In this document: one piece after another, positions 1 to 9,212 of the stretch
Layout of the letters: the number at the start of each line of letters is the position of its first letter
How positions within the stretch are numbered: the stretch's first letter is position 1
Source: Parapedobacter koreensis
GTDB taxonomy: Bacteria; Bacteroidota; Bacteroidia; Sphingobacteriales; Sphingobacteriaceae
Assembly: GCF_900109365.1 (NCBI RefSeq)
Contig: NZ_FNZR01000007.1
Location: forward strand, 124,001-188,000
Direction: 5' to 3'
DNA length: 64,000 bases
Notes under the pieces: generated by a model
Seen by the model: only the letters and a program-made list of their open reading frames with translations
What the model was told of the DNA's origin: nothing
The model's database searches: none
Made by a program: the position numbers and the translations under genes

Positions 1-2
1 GA

Positions 3-1319
3 GGATCTGGCGGTGGAGAAGACCCAATGGATTTATTCGAAGAATTTTTTGGCATGCCCCGACAGCGGCAACAGCGTTCGCAACCGCCTGCCCAAGCTAC
101 CGGATCTGGCGTGATTATCTCTGAGGATGGCTATATCGTCACCAACAACCACGTGGTGGAAGATGCCAACAAAATCGAGGTACAACTAACCGACAAGCGC
201 GTAGTAGAAGCAAAAATCATTGGCCGTGATCCGAACACGGATCTCGCTTTGATCAAAATCAGCGAAAAAGGGCTTCCTTTTGTACGCTTCGGCGATTCAG
301 ATGATGTGCGCATTGGCGAGTGGGTATTGGCTGTAGGCTATCCGCTGGGGCTGGAATCAACGGTGACGGCAGGTATCGTCAGCGCCACCGGGCGCTCCAC
401 CGGCATCATTGCCCGCGAATTGCAGCAACGCCAGTACCAGCAACGGGGTTATCCGCAATCCAGCGAAGAGCCCCTGCTGAATACAGCCGTAGAATCGTTC
501 ATACAGACTGATGCCGTCATCAACAAAGGAAATAGTGGCGGCCCCTTGGTCAATGCCAATGGCGAACTTATCGGCATCAACTCCAACATTATGACCCCAA
601 CGGGCACCTATGCTGGATATGGCTTTGCGGTGCCTGTCAACCTCGTTAAGAAAATTGCCGACGACTTTATCAAATTCGGCATGGTGAAACGGGGCTTAAT
701 AGGCATCTCCTTTACGGAGCTTAATCCCGCAACTGCCAAAGAACTGGAAATAAGCGATGTAAACGGCCTTTATGTCAACGATGTTGTTCCAAGCGGCGCA
801 GCGGAAGATGCCGGCCTTAAAAAAGGCGACATCATTACCAAGCTGGACGGTCGTGTCATCGCTTCTTCCTCCGATTTACAAGAGCGCGTATACCGATTGC
901 GTCCTGGCGATAAGGTCAGACTTACTTACAAACGGGATAACAAGGAGCGCGAGGTGACCGTGACGCTTAAAGAAGACACCCGTGCAACGGAGAGTGCAAA
1001 AGAAGAAAGTGAGGCAAAACGCAGCGCTACTGAAATCTACAATAAGTTGGGTGCTGGATTTGTACCCGCTACCGACGCCAAGAAAAAAGAATTGGGCATT
1101 TCTTCCGGTGTAGTGGTTACCCAAGTTCATCAAGGCGGACTGTTTGACTATTTCAACGTACAGCGCGGCTTGGTTATTACACACATCAATGGCAAACCGG
1201 TAAACAGCGCAGATGACGTAGAAGCGGCACTAGCCGACTCCCAAAGAGGCATTGTACGCATTGTGGGTGTACCGCAGCGCGGCAGCCGCGTAGAGCTGAA
1301 CGTACCAATCGAATACTAA
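3..1319 (+). CDS. HtrA/DegP-family periplasmic serine protease (5' truncated by window)
   Basis: Trypsin-like protease with PDZ domains that degrades or refolds damaged envelope proteins. Counting from the Met at position 27, the catalytic triad is visible as His42 (TNNHVV), Asp72 (NTDLALI) and Ser170 (GNSGGPL). Two PDZ domains follow, at about residues 225-320 and 350-430. The frame is open to the window edge (GSGGGEDP precedes that Met) and no signal peptide is visible, so the true start lies upstream. The gene ends at a strong hairpin terminator shared with the convergent bacilliredoxin gene. The family is certain. Which of several HtrA paralogues this is cannot be told. Confidence 0.93.
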   Translation, partial: GSGGGEDPMDLFEEFFGMPRQRQQRSQPPAQATGSGVIISEDGYIVTNNHVVEDANKIEVQLTDKRVVEAKIIGRDPNTDLALIKISEKGLPFVRFGDSDDVRIGEWVLAVGYPLGLESTVTAGIVSATGRSTGIIARELQQRQYQQRGYPQSSEEPLLNTAVESFIQTDAVINKGNSGGPLVNANGELIGINSNIMTPTGTYAGYGFAVPVNLVKKIADDFIKFGMVKRGLIGISFTELNPATAKELEISDVNGLYVNDVVPSGAAEDAGLKKGDIITKLDGRVIASSSDLQERVYRLRPGDKVRLTYKRDNKEREVTVTLKEDTRATESAKEESEAKRSATEIYNKLGAGFVPATDAKKKELGISSGVVVTQVHQGGLFDYFNVQRGLVITHINGKPVNSADDVEAALADSQRGIVRIVGVPQRGSRVELNVPIEY

Positions 1320-1350
1320 ACAACAAATAGGGATATAAAACACCAAAAAA

Positions 1351-1378
1351 ATCCCGGCTGGCATGCCGGGATTTTTTT
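1351..1378. terminator. Bidirectional rho-independent terminator
   Basis: Perfect 8-bp stem (ATCCCGGC at 1351-1358, GCCGGGAT at 1365-1372) with a 6-nt loop. It is flanked by A-rich sequence on the left and a T-run on the right, so it can stop both the protease gene (+) and the bacilliredoxin gene (-). Confidence 0.9.
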
Positions 1379-1412
1379 ATAATTCAAAAATTTAAAAAAG
1401 CAACAAAAGAAA

Positions 1413-1823
1413 TTAGCAATATTCGTCGAACGCTGCCACCAGGTTATCGGCAATCATCTGAGCCGGACGGCCTTCAATCTGGTGCCTTTCAATCATATGT
1501 ACCAGCTTACCATCTTTAAACAGCGCCATGGCGGGTGAGGAAGGCGGGTAAGGCAACATATAAGAACGGGCTTTGTCCACCGCGTCTTTTTCCATACCAG
1601 CAAACACAGTCACCGTTTTACCAGGACGTTTTTCGTTTTTAACCGCAGTGATAGCAGCTGGGCGTGCGTTAGCCGCTGCACAACCGCATACGGAATTTAC
1701 CACTACAAATACGGTCCCTTCCTGCTTAATGGCCGTATCAACTTCTTCCGGGGTTTTCAATTCTTCAAAGCCGACATCGGTCAGCTCTTTGCGCATCGGC
1801 GCTACCAAGTATTCGGGATACAT
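1413..1823 (-). CDS. BrxA/BrxB-family bacilliredoxin
   Basis: 136-residue thioredoxin-fold protein of the YphP/YqiW family. It carries the typical CGC active site (SVCGCAA, Cys46 and Cys48) and ends in a further Cys. In Firmicutes these proteins remove bacillithiol from oxidised proteins. Bacteroidota homologues probably do the same kind of de-thiolation, which is inference. It stands alone, convergent with the HtrA gene, and has its own well-formed promoter on the minus strand (-7 box at 1868-1875). Length is normal for the family. Confidence 0.93.
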   Translation of the reverse strand: MYPEYLVAPMRKELTDVGFEELKTPEEVDTAIKQEGTVFVVVNSVCGCAAANARPAAITAVKNEKRPGKTVTVFAGMEKDAVDKARSYMLPYPPSSPAMALFKDGKLVHMIERHQIEGRPAQMIADNLVAAFDEYC

Positions 1824-1867
1824 CGTGTTCAGTCCTTTCTATTTAGTTTGTAAATCCAATTAAAATG

Positions 1868-1898
1868 CAAAGATAAGGCACAGTAACTCCTTAAGCAA
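1868..1898 (-). promoter_or_regulatory. Bacteroidota promoter of the bacilliredoxin gene
   Basis: On the minus strand, TATCTTTG (CAAAGATA at 1868-1875) is preceded by TTG (CAA at 1896-1898) with a 20-nt spacer. This is an excellent match to the -33/-7 consensus and lies about 45 nt upstream of the ATG. Confidence 0.8.
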
Positions 1899-1950
1899 AT
1901 CCCGAGCTTCAAATGAATGTCAGAATTTGCAGGCCAGTGCACAGGCTCCG

Positions 1951-1982
1951 CTTGTTATTCGTTTTAAAAACAGCTATCTTTG
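1951..1982 (+). promoter_or_regulatory. Bacteroidota promoter of ahcY
   Basis: CTTG (1951-1954), a 20-nt spacer, then TATCTTTG (1975-1982). The box ends 46 nt before the ATG at 2029. The leader is too short for a SAH or SAM riboswitch. Confidence 0.8.
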
Positions 1983-2028
1983 CCCGCTATTATTCATCAT
2001 AATCATTAAAAGTAAACGTTTCAATACC

Positions 2029-3342
2029 ATGTCAGTAGCCGCCACATACATCCCATATAAAGTAAAGAATATCGATCTCGCCGAATGGGGTCGCAAAGAA
2101 ATCGAACTCGCCGAGGCAGAAATGCCGGGCCTTATGGCGCTCCGTGAAGAATTTGGTGCTGCTAAGCCGCTGAAGGGCGCCCGCATCGCCGGATGCTTGC
2201 ATATGACCATTCAAACGGCCGTGCTTATCGAAACGCTTATCGAACTTGGTGCTGAGGTCACTTGGTCATCCTGCAACATTTTCTCTACCCAGGATCATGC
2301 CGCTGCTGCCATCGCCGCCACAGGTATACCGGTATATGCATGGAAAGGCATGACGGAAGAAGAGTTCAACTGGTGCATCGAGCAAACGTTATTTTTTGGT
2401 GAGGAGCGTAAGCCGCTCAACATGATATTGGATGATGGCGGTGACCTTACCAATATGGTCTTCGATAAATATCCCGAATTGATTAGTGGCATAAAAGGAT
2501 TATCTGAGGAAACCACCACAGGCGTACACCGCCTTTACGAACGCATGAAAAATGGCACCCTACACCTGCCAGCCATCAACGTCAATGACTCCGTTACCAA
2601 ATCCAAATTCGACAACAAATATGGCTGCCGCGAATCGTTGGTAGATGCCATCCGCCGTGCCACAGACCTCATGTTGGCTGGCAAAGTAGCCGTGGTAGCC
2701 GGGTACGGCGACGTAGGTAAGGGCTCCGCAGAGTCACTCCGCAGCGCAGGGGTACGGGTTATCGTCACTGAAATTGATCCCATTTGTGCCCTTCAAGCTG
2801 CCATGGAGGGCTATGAAGTGAAGAAATTTGCCCATGCCGTCCAAGAAGCGGATATCATCGTGACTGCCACCGGCAATCGTGACATCGTTCGCCCAGAACA
2901 CTTCAAGACCATGAAAGATAAAGCGGTGGTCTGTAACATTGGCCATTTCGATAATGAAATCGACGTCGCTTGGCTCAACACAAACTATGGGGATACCAAG
3001 GTAGAAATTAAACCGCAAGTGGATAAATACACGATTGACGGTAAAGATATCATCCTGCTGGCCGAAGGGCGGCTGGTCAACCTGGGCTGTGCCACTGGGC
3101 ACCCTTCATTTGTGATGAGCAACTCATTCACCAACCAGACACTGGCTCAAATTGAGTTGTGGACCAACAGTGAAAACTACGAAAACCAAGTTTATACGTT
3201 ACCCAAGCACCTTGATGAAAAAGTAGCCCGGTTACACCTTGCTAAAATTGGCGTGGAGTTGGAAACGCTTGATGAGCATCAAGCCGAATACATCGGTGTG
3301 CCCGTGGAAGGCCCGTATAAGCCGGATCATTACCGCTATTAA
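2029..3342 (+). CDS. ahcY: Adenosylhomocysteinase (S-adenosyl-L-homocysteine hydrolase)
   Basis: Cytosolic NAD-dependent enzyme that splits S-adenosylhomocysteine into adenosine and homocysteine, relieving methyltransferase product inhibition. The 437-residue protein covers the whole family: N-terminal substrate domain (GCLHMT near residue 56, TQDHAAAA near 87), Rossmann glycine motif GYGDVGKGS near residue 225, and the C-terminal motif ending KPDHYRY. The open frame extends back to 1927, but [10 protein letters not shown] at 2029 matches the usual start and lies just behind a clear promoter. The upstream in-frame codons lie partly inside that promoter. Downstream is an unusual long inverted repeat. 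Confidence 0.97.
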   Translation: MSVAATYIPYKVKNIDLAEWGRKEIELAEAEMPGLMALREEFGAAKPLKGARIAGCLHMTIQTAVLIETLIELGAEVTWSSCNIFSTQDHAAAAIAATGIPVYAWKGMTEEEFNWCIEQTLFFGEERKPLNMILDDGGDLTNMVFDKYPELISGIKGLSEETTTGVHRLYERMKNGTLHLPAINVNDSVTKSKFDNKYGCRESLVDAIRRATDLMLAGKVAVVAGYGDVGKGSAESLRSAGVRVIVTEIDPICALQAAMEGYEVKKFAHAVQEADIIVTATGNRDIVRPEHFKTMKDKAVVCNIGHFDNEIDVAWLNTNYGDTKVEIKPQVDKYTIDGKDIILLAEGRLVNLGCATGHPSFVMSNSFTNQTLAQIELWTNSENYENQVYTLPKHLDEKVARLHLAKIGVELETLDEHQAEYIGVPVEGPYKPDHYRY

Positions 3343-3368
3343 AGGGTATTTCACGCAAAAGAACATCT

Positions 3369-3430
3369 TTAAATCGCACGAAGCCACAGAGGCAAGTGTA
3401 TTACTCACTTCGTGGCTTCGTGCGATTTAA
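3369..3430. repeat. Long inverted repeat spanning the stop codon of the NadR-like gene
   Basis: Perfect 19-nt arms (TTAAATCGCACGAAGCCAC at 3369-3387, complement at 3412-3430) enclose a smaller 5-bp stem (3394-3398 with 3406-3410). The right arm encodes the last residues of the minus-strand gene and its TGA sits in the loop region. No T-run follows on either strand, so it is not a canonical terminator. It may be a mobile-type intergenic hairpin element. Confidence 0.85.
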
Positions 3431-3959
3431 GGTAGTGATTAATTGCTGCCAACGCATTCGCGAACCTATCCACGCCCAAGCCGGATACCACCACATAGTT
3501 TGCATGAATGGCTTGCAACTCCGTATGCCATACTTCCATAAAATGTTTCCGTAGATTCGGAAAATCCCGCAACGGATCATCCACCCATGGCAAGTCAATA
3601 TCCATCAGCAGGTAATAATCATACTGCATGGTTTGGAGCGCTTCAAGTACGGCGTCCGGTGTGTAGTCAAACAGGTGGTCGCACCATACTTTGATCGTGA
3701 GTATCATCGTGTCACATACCAATAGGTTGTTTTGAGCAAGCGGCACCAAACTACGTTCCAATGCCAGCTGCCCGTAAAACATATTCAACTCGTCCTGCAA
3801 TGTGTATTCACGATTCAGGTACTTGCAGTATTCCCTTGCATACTCCGGCACGCATACCGTACCATAATACCTGGCCAATTGCTCGGCAATGGTTGATTTG
3901 CCGGTAGACTCGGGGCCTACTACCGCTATTTTAATCAATTGGCCACTATCATGCTTCAT
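3405..3959 (-). CDS. NadR-like ATP-binding protein (AAA_28, nicotinamide-nucleoside kinase-like)
   Basis: 184-residue P-loop protein resembling the C-terminal ribosylnicotinamide-kinase domain of NadR. The Walker A motif GPESTGKST lies at about residues 15-23, followed by the family motif VPEYAREYC near residue 37, and DIDLPWVDDPLRD near residue 119. No HTH or adenylyltransferase domain is present, so it is the kinase half alone. The likely role is phosphorylating nicotinamide riboside for NAD salvage, which is inference since no transporter gene is adjacent. Its last codons (KSHEAT) lie inside one arm of a perfect inverted repeat, suggesting the native C-terminus was replaced by repeat insertion. 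Confidence 0.8.
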   Translation of the reverse strand: MKHDSGQLIKIAVVGPESTGKSTIAEQLARYYGTVCVPEYAREYCKYLNREYTLQDELNMFYGQLALERSLVPLAQNNLLVCDTMILTIKVWCDHLFDYTPDAVLEALQTMQYDYYLLMDIDLPWVDDPLRDFPNLRKHFMEVWHTELQAIHANYVVVSGLGVDRFANALAAINHYLKSHEATK

Positions 3960-4043
3960 CTGTTATCGGCACAAGATAAAAAAATTGCCATCAGCGCTAT
4001 ATGCTAATGGCAATACGATTAAAAACCTTCGATTGCCAAATGG

Positions 4044-4565
4044 CTAAAAGGTATATCGGGCAGCTACTCCCAGGTTCGGGAAAAAGTTTCCCCGCTGCTT
4101 CAGTCCGTCAATATAAATCGTCGGTCTCAAATCAGCTGACAGGTTTAATGGGATGTTATCAAACTTATAATCGGCCCCACCTGTCGGGTAGATGCCCGCA
4201 CCGAACCCTTGGAAATCATCCAAATCAGAAAATGCTGTATAAAGGGACATCCCTCCACCGACAAACCATTTTAGTCCCGGCACCTCCGGAATATCAAAAT
4301 GATATTGATAAGTACCCGATAACGCTAACGACGACCAATCCCAGTCATTCCCACCCCATCTTCTATCAGCCCCGCTAAACCCAAGATTAAACTCCAAGGC
4401 CACAGGTTCGGCAATGAACATCTTATACGATGCCGCAACCCAATCATAATGGCCAGAACCGAATCGCAACCCGACCGACCGATTATACTCGCTTTGTGCG
4501 AATGATGCCGTCGCGCAAACCAAAAAAAGAGCTGATAATAACAATCTAATTTTCATCTGTTTCAT
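4044..4565 (-). CDS. Small outer-membrane beta-barrel protein
   Basis: 173-residue protein with a clear Sec signal peptide (hydrophobic run about residues 6-20, cleavage after SFAQ). The mature part alternates aromatic and polar residues and ends in Phe (ARYTF), as outer-membrane barrels do. It is probably an 8-stranded OmpW/OmpX-size barrel, but I recognise no specific family. An alternative start is Met4 at 4556. It is a monocistronic minus-strand gene with its own -7 box and a 15-nt palindrome in the leader. Function unknown. Confidence 0.75.
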   Translation of the reverse strand: MKQMKIRLLLSALFLVCATASFAQSEYNRSVGLRFGSGHYDWVAASYKMFIAEPVALEFNLGFSGADRRWGGNDWDWSSLALSGTYQYHFDIPEVPGLKWFVGGGMSLYTAFSDLDDFQGFGAGIYPTGGADYKFDNIPLNLSADLRPTIYIDGLKQRGNFFPNLGVAARYTF

Positions 4566-4591
4566 TTTTTCTTCAATGGCGATGAAGCTGT

Positions 4592-4606
4592 CATGATTTA
4601 ATCATG
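4592..4606. promoter_or_regulatory. 15-nt palindrome in the leader of the barrel gene
   Basis: CATGATT-T-AATCATG is a perfect odd palindrome. It lies between the predicted minus-strand -7 box and the start codon of the outer-membrane protein gene, so it may be an operator or a leader hairpin. No other copy was seen. Confidence 0.4.
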
Positions 4607-4640
4607 GCGGTTTCATCTTAATCCTATTTATACCTGTCGC

Positions 4641-4648
4641 CAAAGGTA
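4641..4648 (-). promoter_or_regulatory. -7 box of the barrel gene
   Basis: TACCTTTG on the minus strand (CAAAGGTA at 4641-4648), about 75 nt upstream of the start. No convincing -33 element is present. Confidence 0.55.
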
Positions 4649-4782
4649 AACTATTATACCAAATTACACTAATGACGAAAAACAAATCCCCAAAATTAAA
4701 CCAATGAAACAGCAAAATAAACCTATAGACCAGCGGTATGAGATATTGAAAATTATTCACGGATTATTCCGCAAAAAAAGTA

Positions 4783-4790
4783 TACCTTTG
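4783..4790 (+). promoter_or_regulatory. -7 box of carB
   Basis: TACCTTTG at 4783-4790, leaving a leader of about 100 nt before carB. A 6-bp hairpin (4794-4799 with 4806-4811, TCCGAC/GTCGGA) would form at the very 5' end of the transcript. No good -33 element. Confidence 0.6.
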
Positions 4791-4896
4791 CACTCCGACA
4801 AAACAGTCGGAATATCCTACCCGAATAATCCCAGGCATTCTCGCTGTTTTGGCATCGTAGTATTGTTGAAACATTGTTAACGTTTTTCACCATATA

Positions 4897-7713
4897 ATGC
4901 CCAGAAACACTTCCATCAATTCTGTTTTGATTATCGGCTCAGGCCCCATTGTCATCGGACAAGCCTGCGAATTTGACTATTCCGGCTCCCAGGCGGCGCT
5001 TTCACTGAAAGAGGAGGGGATTGAAGTATCCATTATCAACTCCAATCCGGCCACCATTATGACGGACAAAGTCATTGCCGACCATGTCTATTTATTGCCA
5101 CTCACCTGTGAGAGCATTGAAAAGATTCTCCAAGAACGGCACATTGATGCCGTATTACCCACCATGGGCGGTCAGACAGCACTCAACCTGTGTATCGAAG
5201 CGGACGAGCGTGGCCTTTGGACAAAATACAATGTACAGGTCATCGGTGTAGATGTAGCCGCCATTGAAAAAACGGAAAACCGGGAGGAATTCCGAAAACT
5301 GATGGTAGAAATCGGCGTGGGCGTTGCCCGGTCAAAAATCGCCAACTCCTTTTTGGAAGGAAAAGAAGCCGCCCAAGAAATCGGTTTTCCCTTAGTCATC
5401 CGTCCATCTTATACCTTAGGCGGCACCGGGGGCGGTTTTGTACATAAGAAAGAAGAATTTGAAGCTGCCCTCAGTCGCGGGCTACAGGCCTCTCCTACCC
5501 ATGAGGTGCTGGTCGAACAAGCTGTACTGGGCTGGAAAGAGTTTGAGTTGGAATTGTTGCGTGACGGAAATGACAACGTCATCATCATCTGTACCATCGA
5601 AAACTTCGACCCGATGGGCATCCATACCGGCGACTCCATTACGGTAGCGCCCGGCATGACGCTCAGTGACCGTTGCTACCAACAAATGCGCAACCAAGCT
5701 ATCCGGATGATGCGTGCCATCGGCAACTTCGCCGGGGGCTGCAACGTGCAGTTTTCGGTGAATCCGGAAAACGAAGACATCATCGCTATCGAGATTAACC
5801 CACGCGTGTCACGTTCGTCGGCACTGGCTTCCAAAGCGACTGGGTATCCCATCGCCAAGATTGCGTCGAAGTTGGCCATTGGTTACAACCTTGATGAACT
5901 GGAAAACCAGATCACCAAGACCACCTCAGCATATTTCGAGCCTACGCTGGATTACGTCATCGTGAAGGTGCCACGCTGGAACTTCGCTAAATTCAAGGGT
6001 GCCAACCGTGAGCTTGGCCTGCAGATGAAATCAGTGGGTGAAGTCATGGCCATCGGCCGCACCTTCATTGAGGCCTTGCAGAAAGCCTGCCAGAGCTTGG
6101 AAACCGGCCGCCATGGCCTTGGTGCCGATGGCAAGCAGCTCCGCAACCTGGAAGAAATCATGCATAGCCTTGAGCATCCCAGCAGCGATCGCCTCTTCCA
6201 CATTAAGGACGCCTTTGAACTGGGTGTCCCATTGGAGTCTATCCGCAAAGCTACCCACATTGATAAGTGGTTTTTGCTGCAAATCCAAGAGTTGGTACAC
6301 CTGGAAGCCGAGTTGCGTCGTTACCAATTGAATAACATTCCTAAGGATTTCTTCCTTACACTCAAACAAAAGGGATACTCGGACGAACAGATTGCTTGGC
6401 TGTTAGGCAATGTCACAGCAGATGAGGTCTATGACAGACGCAAAGAACTGGGCATACGGCGGGTTTACAAAATGGTGGATACTTGTGCTGCTGAATTTCA
6501 AGCACAGACACCTTATTATTACTCCACTTTTGAAGAAGAGAATGAGTCCGTTGTATCTGACAAGAAGAAAATCATTGTCCTCGGCTCAGGCCCCAACCGC
6601 ATTGGGCAGGGCATAGAATTTGACTATTCCTGCGTGCACGGCCTACTCGCGGCCAAGGAAGCCGGATACGAGTCCATCATGATAAACTGCAATCCCGAGA
6701 CGGTATCCACGGATTTCAACATGGCAGACAAGTTGTACTTTGAACCCGTCTATTGGGAGCATGTCCGCGAAATCATTGAATTGGAGAAACCCGAAGGCGT
6801 AATCGTGCAATTAGGCGGCCAGACCGCCCTGAAAATGGCCGAGCAGCTGGAATCCAATGGCATCAAAATCATCGGTACCTCATTCAAGGACATGGATTTG
6901 GCCGAAGACCGCGGTCGCTTCTCCGACCTGCTCAAATCACTGGACATCCCCTATCCCAGGTATGGTGTCGCGGAGAGCGCCGAAGAAGCCCTGAAAGTAG
7001 CCAAAGAAGTCGGCTATCCGGTGCTTGTTCGCCCGAGTTATGTGCTGGGCGGCGAGCGCATGAGCATCGTCATCAACGATGAGGAACTCGAAAGGGCCGT
7101 AGTGAAGCTGCTGCGCAACCTTCCCGGCAACCGTGTACTCATCGATCATTTCCTTGACCGTGCCGAGGAGGCCGAGTCCGATTCCATCTGCGATGGTGAA
7201 GATGTGCACATCATCGGCATGATGGAACACATTGAACCTGCGGGTATCCACTCCGGCGATTCAAGTGCCGTGCTCCCGCCGTTCAGCCTCTCCGAAAATG
7301 TGCAACGCCAGATGGAAGAATACACCATCAAGCTTGCCAAGGCACTTCATGTACGGGGGTTGCTCAACATCCAGTTTGCCGTCAAGGACGAAAAGGTATA
7401 TGTCATCGAAGCCAATCCACGGGCATCACGCACTGTACCCTTCATTGCCAAGGCGTACGACGTGCCCTATATTAACATTGCCACCAAGATCATGTTGGGC
7501 GTTAATAAACTGAAAGACTTCAACATCGAACGCAAGCTCACCGGCTATGCCATCAAGGAACCTATCTTCTCTTTCGATAAGTTCCCCGACGTAGACAAGC
7601 AATTGGGGCCTGAAATGAAGTCGACAGGTGAGGCTATCCGTTTCATCAAAGACTTGGACGACCCGTTTTTCCGGGAGATGTATGCCAAGAAGTCCATGTA
7701 TCTGAGTAAGTAG
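4897..7713 (+). CDS. carB: Carbamoyl-phosphate synthase large subunit, short form without the C-terminal allosteric domain
   Basis: Makes carbamoyl phosphate from bicarbonate, ammonia (from glutamine via CarA) and two ATP, feeding arginine and pyrimidine synthesis. The two homologous halves are both complete: N-terminal half with [17 protein letters not shown] and the ATP-grasp motif [12 protein letters not shown], then oligomerisation region, then C-terminal half with [17 protein letters not shown] and [11 protein letters not shown]. At 938 residues it is about 130 shorter than the E. coli protein. It stops just after [10 protein letters not shown], so the MGS-like domain that binds UMP and ornithine is absent. 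I believe this short form is found in other Bacteroidota. No carA is adjacent. Confidence 0.96.
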   Translation: MPRNTSINSVLIIGSGPIVIGQACEFDYSGSQAALSLKEEGIEVSIINSNPATIMTDKVIADHVYLLPLTCESIEKILQERHIDAVLPTMGGQTALNLCIEADERGLWTKYNVQVIGVDVAAIEKTENREEFRKLMVEIGVGVARSKIANSFLEGKEAAQEIGFPLVIRPSYTLGGTGGGFVHKKEEFEAALSRGLQASPTHEVLVEQAVLGWKEFELELLRDGNDNVIIICTIENFDPMGIHTGDSITVAPGMTLSDRCYQQMRNQAIRMMRAIGNFAGGCNVQFSVNPENEDIIAIEINPRVSRSSALASKATGYPIAKIASKLAIGYNLDELENQITKTTSAYFEPTLDYVIVKVPRWNFAKFKGANRELGLQMKSVGEVMAIGRTFIEALQKACQSLETGRHGLGADGKQLRNLEEIMHSLEHPSSDRLFHIKDAFELGVPLESIRKATHIDKWFLLQIQELVHLEAELRRYQLNNIPKDFFLTLKQKGYSDEQIAWLLGNVTADEVYDRRKELGIRRVYKMVDTCAAEFQAQTPYYYSTFEEENESVVSDKKKIIVLGSGPNRIGQGIEFDYSCVHGLLAAKEAGYESIMINCNPETVSTDFNMADKLYFEPVYWEHVREIIELEKPEGVIVQLGGQTALKMAEQLESNGIKIIGTSFKDMDLAEDRGRFSDLLKSLDIPYPRYGVAESAEEALKVAKEVGYPVLVRPSYVLGGERMSIVINDEELERAVVKLLRNLPGNRVLIDHFLDRAEEAESDSICDGEDVHIIGMMEHIEPAGIHSGDSSAVLPPFSLSENVQRQMEEYTIKLAKALHVRGLLNIQFAVKDEKVYVIEANPRASRTVPFIAKAYDVPYINIATKIMLGVNKLKDFNIERKLTGYAIKEPIFSFDKFPDVDKQLGPEMKSTGEAIRFIKDLDDPFFREMYAKKSMYLSK

Positions 7714-7733
7714 GGCATATTCCCGAAGCAAAC

Positions 7734-7774
7734 AAAACCGCCTGAAGCCTGACCGGCTTCGGGCGGTTTTGTTT
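7734..7774. terminator. Bidirectional terminator between carB and the alcohol dehydrogenase
   Basis: 16-bp stem (7734-7749 with 7755-7770, one G-T pair) and 5-nt loop. A-run on the left and TTTTGTTTT on the right suit termination of both convergent genes. Confidence 0.9.
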
Positions 7775-7781
7775 TCCACGC

Positions 7782-8816
7782 TTAATTATTCACGATGATT
7801 TTCATCGCCTTTTCCCGGGAGGCGTTCAAAAATACATCATAGGCCTTTTCAACCTCGTCCAGCCCAAACCGGTGGGTGATCAGCTTAGACAAGTCGAACC
7901 GGTTGGCCGAAACCGCCTTGATAAGCATCGGGGTGGTGTTGGTATTGACCAAACCCGTGGTGATGGTGAGGTTCTTTATCCAAAGCTCCTGGATTTCGAA
8001 ATCCACTTTCTTGCCATGCACGCCCACGTTGGCGATATGTCCACCCGGCCGGACGATGCGCTGGCAGATATCCCAAGTCTGCGGTAGCCCCACCGCTTCG
8101 ATGGCTACGTCCACGCCTTCGCCGGCAATAGCCAATATTGCGTCCACTGCATTTTCCTGCCCCGAATTGATGGTATGAGTAGCCCCCATTTCTTTCGCCA
8201 AGGCCAGGCGGTTGTCGTCCATATCCACCACGATGATGGTAGAAGGTGAATAAAACTGGGCAGTCAACAGCACCGACATACCGATGGGGCCACCCCCTAC
8301 GATGGCAATGGTATCGCCGGGCCGTACATTGCCATATTGTACGCCAATCTCATGCCCGGTGGGCAGGATATCGCTAAGTAATACCGCTATTTCATCATCA
8401 ATTGCCGCAGGCAATTTAAACAGACTGTTGTCTGCATGAGGTATACGCACATACTCAGCCTGCGTGCCGTCGATAAGGTGCCCCAAAATCCAACCGCCAT
8501 CTTTGCAATGCGCATACAATTGCTTTTTACAGCTTTCGCAGGAGCCGCAGGATGTGATACACGAGATCAATACTTTATCTCCCTTTTTATACTGCCGTAC
8601 CCCCTCACCTACTTCCTCCACGATACCGATCCCTTCATGTCCCAGGATACGGCCATCTTCCACTTCCGGATTTTTTCCTTTATAAATGCCCAAATCCGTT
8701 CCGCATATGGTGGTTTTCAGCATCTTGACGATAACGTCAGTTGGTTTCTGAATGGCGGGTACCGGTTTGTCTTCCAACGCAATGTTGTGGTCGCCGTGAA
8801 ATACGAGAGCTTTCAT
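7782..8816 (-). CDS. Zinc-dependent alcohol dehydrogenase (medium-chain family)
   Basis: NAD(P)-dependent oxidation of an alcohol to an aldehyde or ketone. The 344 residues show the catalytic-zinc ligands (TICGTD, GHEGIG), the structural-zinc four-Cys cluster (CITSCGSCESCKKQLYAHC) and a Rossmann motif VGGGPIGMS near residue 174. Overall it resembles isopropanol-dehydrogenase or threonine-dehydrogenase-like members. I chose the ATG at 8816 because MKALVFHG is the typical start. The frame is open upstream to 8897 but that part is not family-like. It stands alone and its substrate is not predictable. Confidence 0.9.
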   Translation of the reverse strand: MKALVFHGDHNIALEDKPVPAIQKPTDVIVKMLKTTICGTDLGIYKGKNPEVEDGRILGHEGIGIVEEVGEGVRQYKKGDKVLISCITSCGSCESCKKQLYAHCKDGGWILGHLIDGTQAEYVRIPHADNSLFKLPAAIDDEIAVLLSDILPTGHEIGVQYGNVRPGDTIAIVGGGPIGMSVLLTAQFYSPSTIIVVDMDDNRLALAKEMGATHTINSGQENAVDAILAIAGEGVDVAIEAVGLPQTWDICQRIVRPGGHIANVGVHGKKVDFEIQELWIKNLTITTGLVNTNTTPMLIKAVSANRFDLSKLITHRFGLDEVEKAYDVFLNASREKAMKIIVNN

Positions 8817-9212
8817 GATAACTGGTTTTTTAATATTCCCTCTTAGTGAAGAAATGGTGTGAACAATTAAGTTTGCTTTCCTGATGCCGAGGAACACTCA
8901 GCAATTGATAACACTAAGTTACACAAGCATTTCTGCATACAGAAATCAAAGACACCTTATTTAAGCTGATGTGACGAGAATCATTTTCAAAAGTTGATCA
9001 AGACACAATCTGCCCTTTCCGCTCTCCAAGGTCCTATTACATTGTCACCAACTCTTATAGTTATTGTTAACTAATAGATAGGTTATTCGTAGTTTATAGG
9101 GATTTGCCCCTATAAAGTCCCTACAATCTTCTTATAACTTCCCTATATATTCACTATTAGTAGGCGTGCTGGTCATAAGCAGATAGCTCCTTAGTAACCA
9201 GAAAGGAGCAGA
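8817..9212. other. 396-nt intergenic region with a small inverted repeat
   Basis: No gene seen. It contains a perfect 9-nt inverted repeat (TTTATAGGG at 9093-9101, CCCTATAAA at 9108-9116) in AT-rich sequence, and a 7-bp hairpin (9186-9192 with 9203-9209) just behind nrdG without a T-run. It serves as the upstream region of the dehydrogenase, but I find no good TAnnTTTG box on the minus strand. Confidence 0.5.

Noticed and set aside
1983-2028. SAH or SAM riboswitch in the ahcY leader
   Set aside because: The predicted leader is under 45 nt, too short, and shows no conserved junctions.
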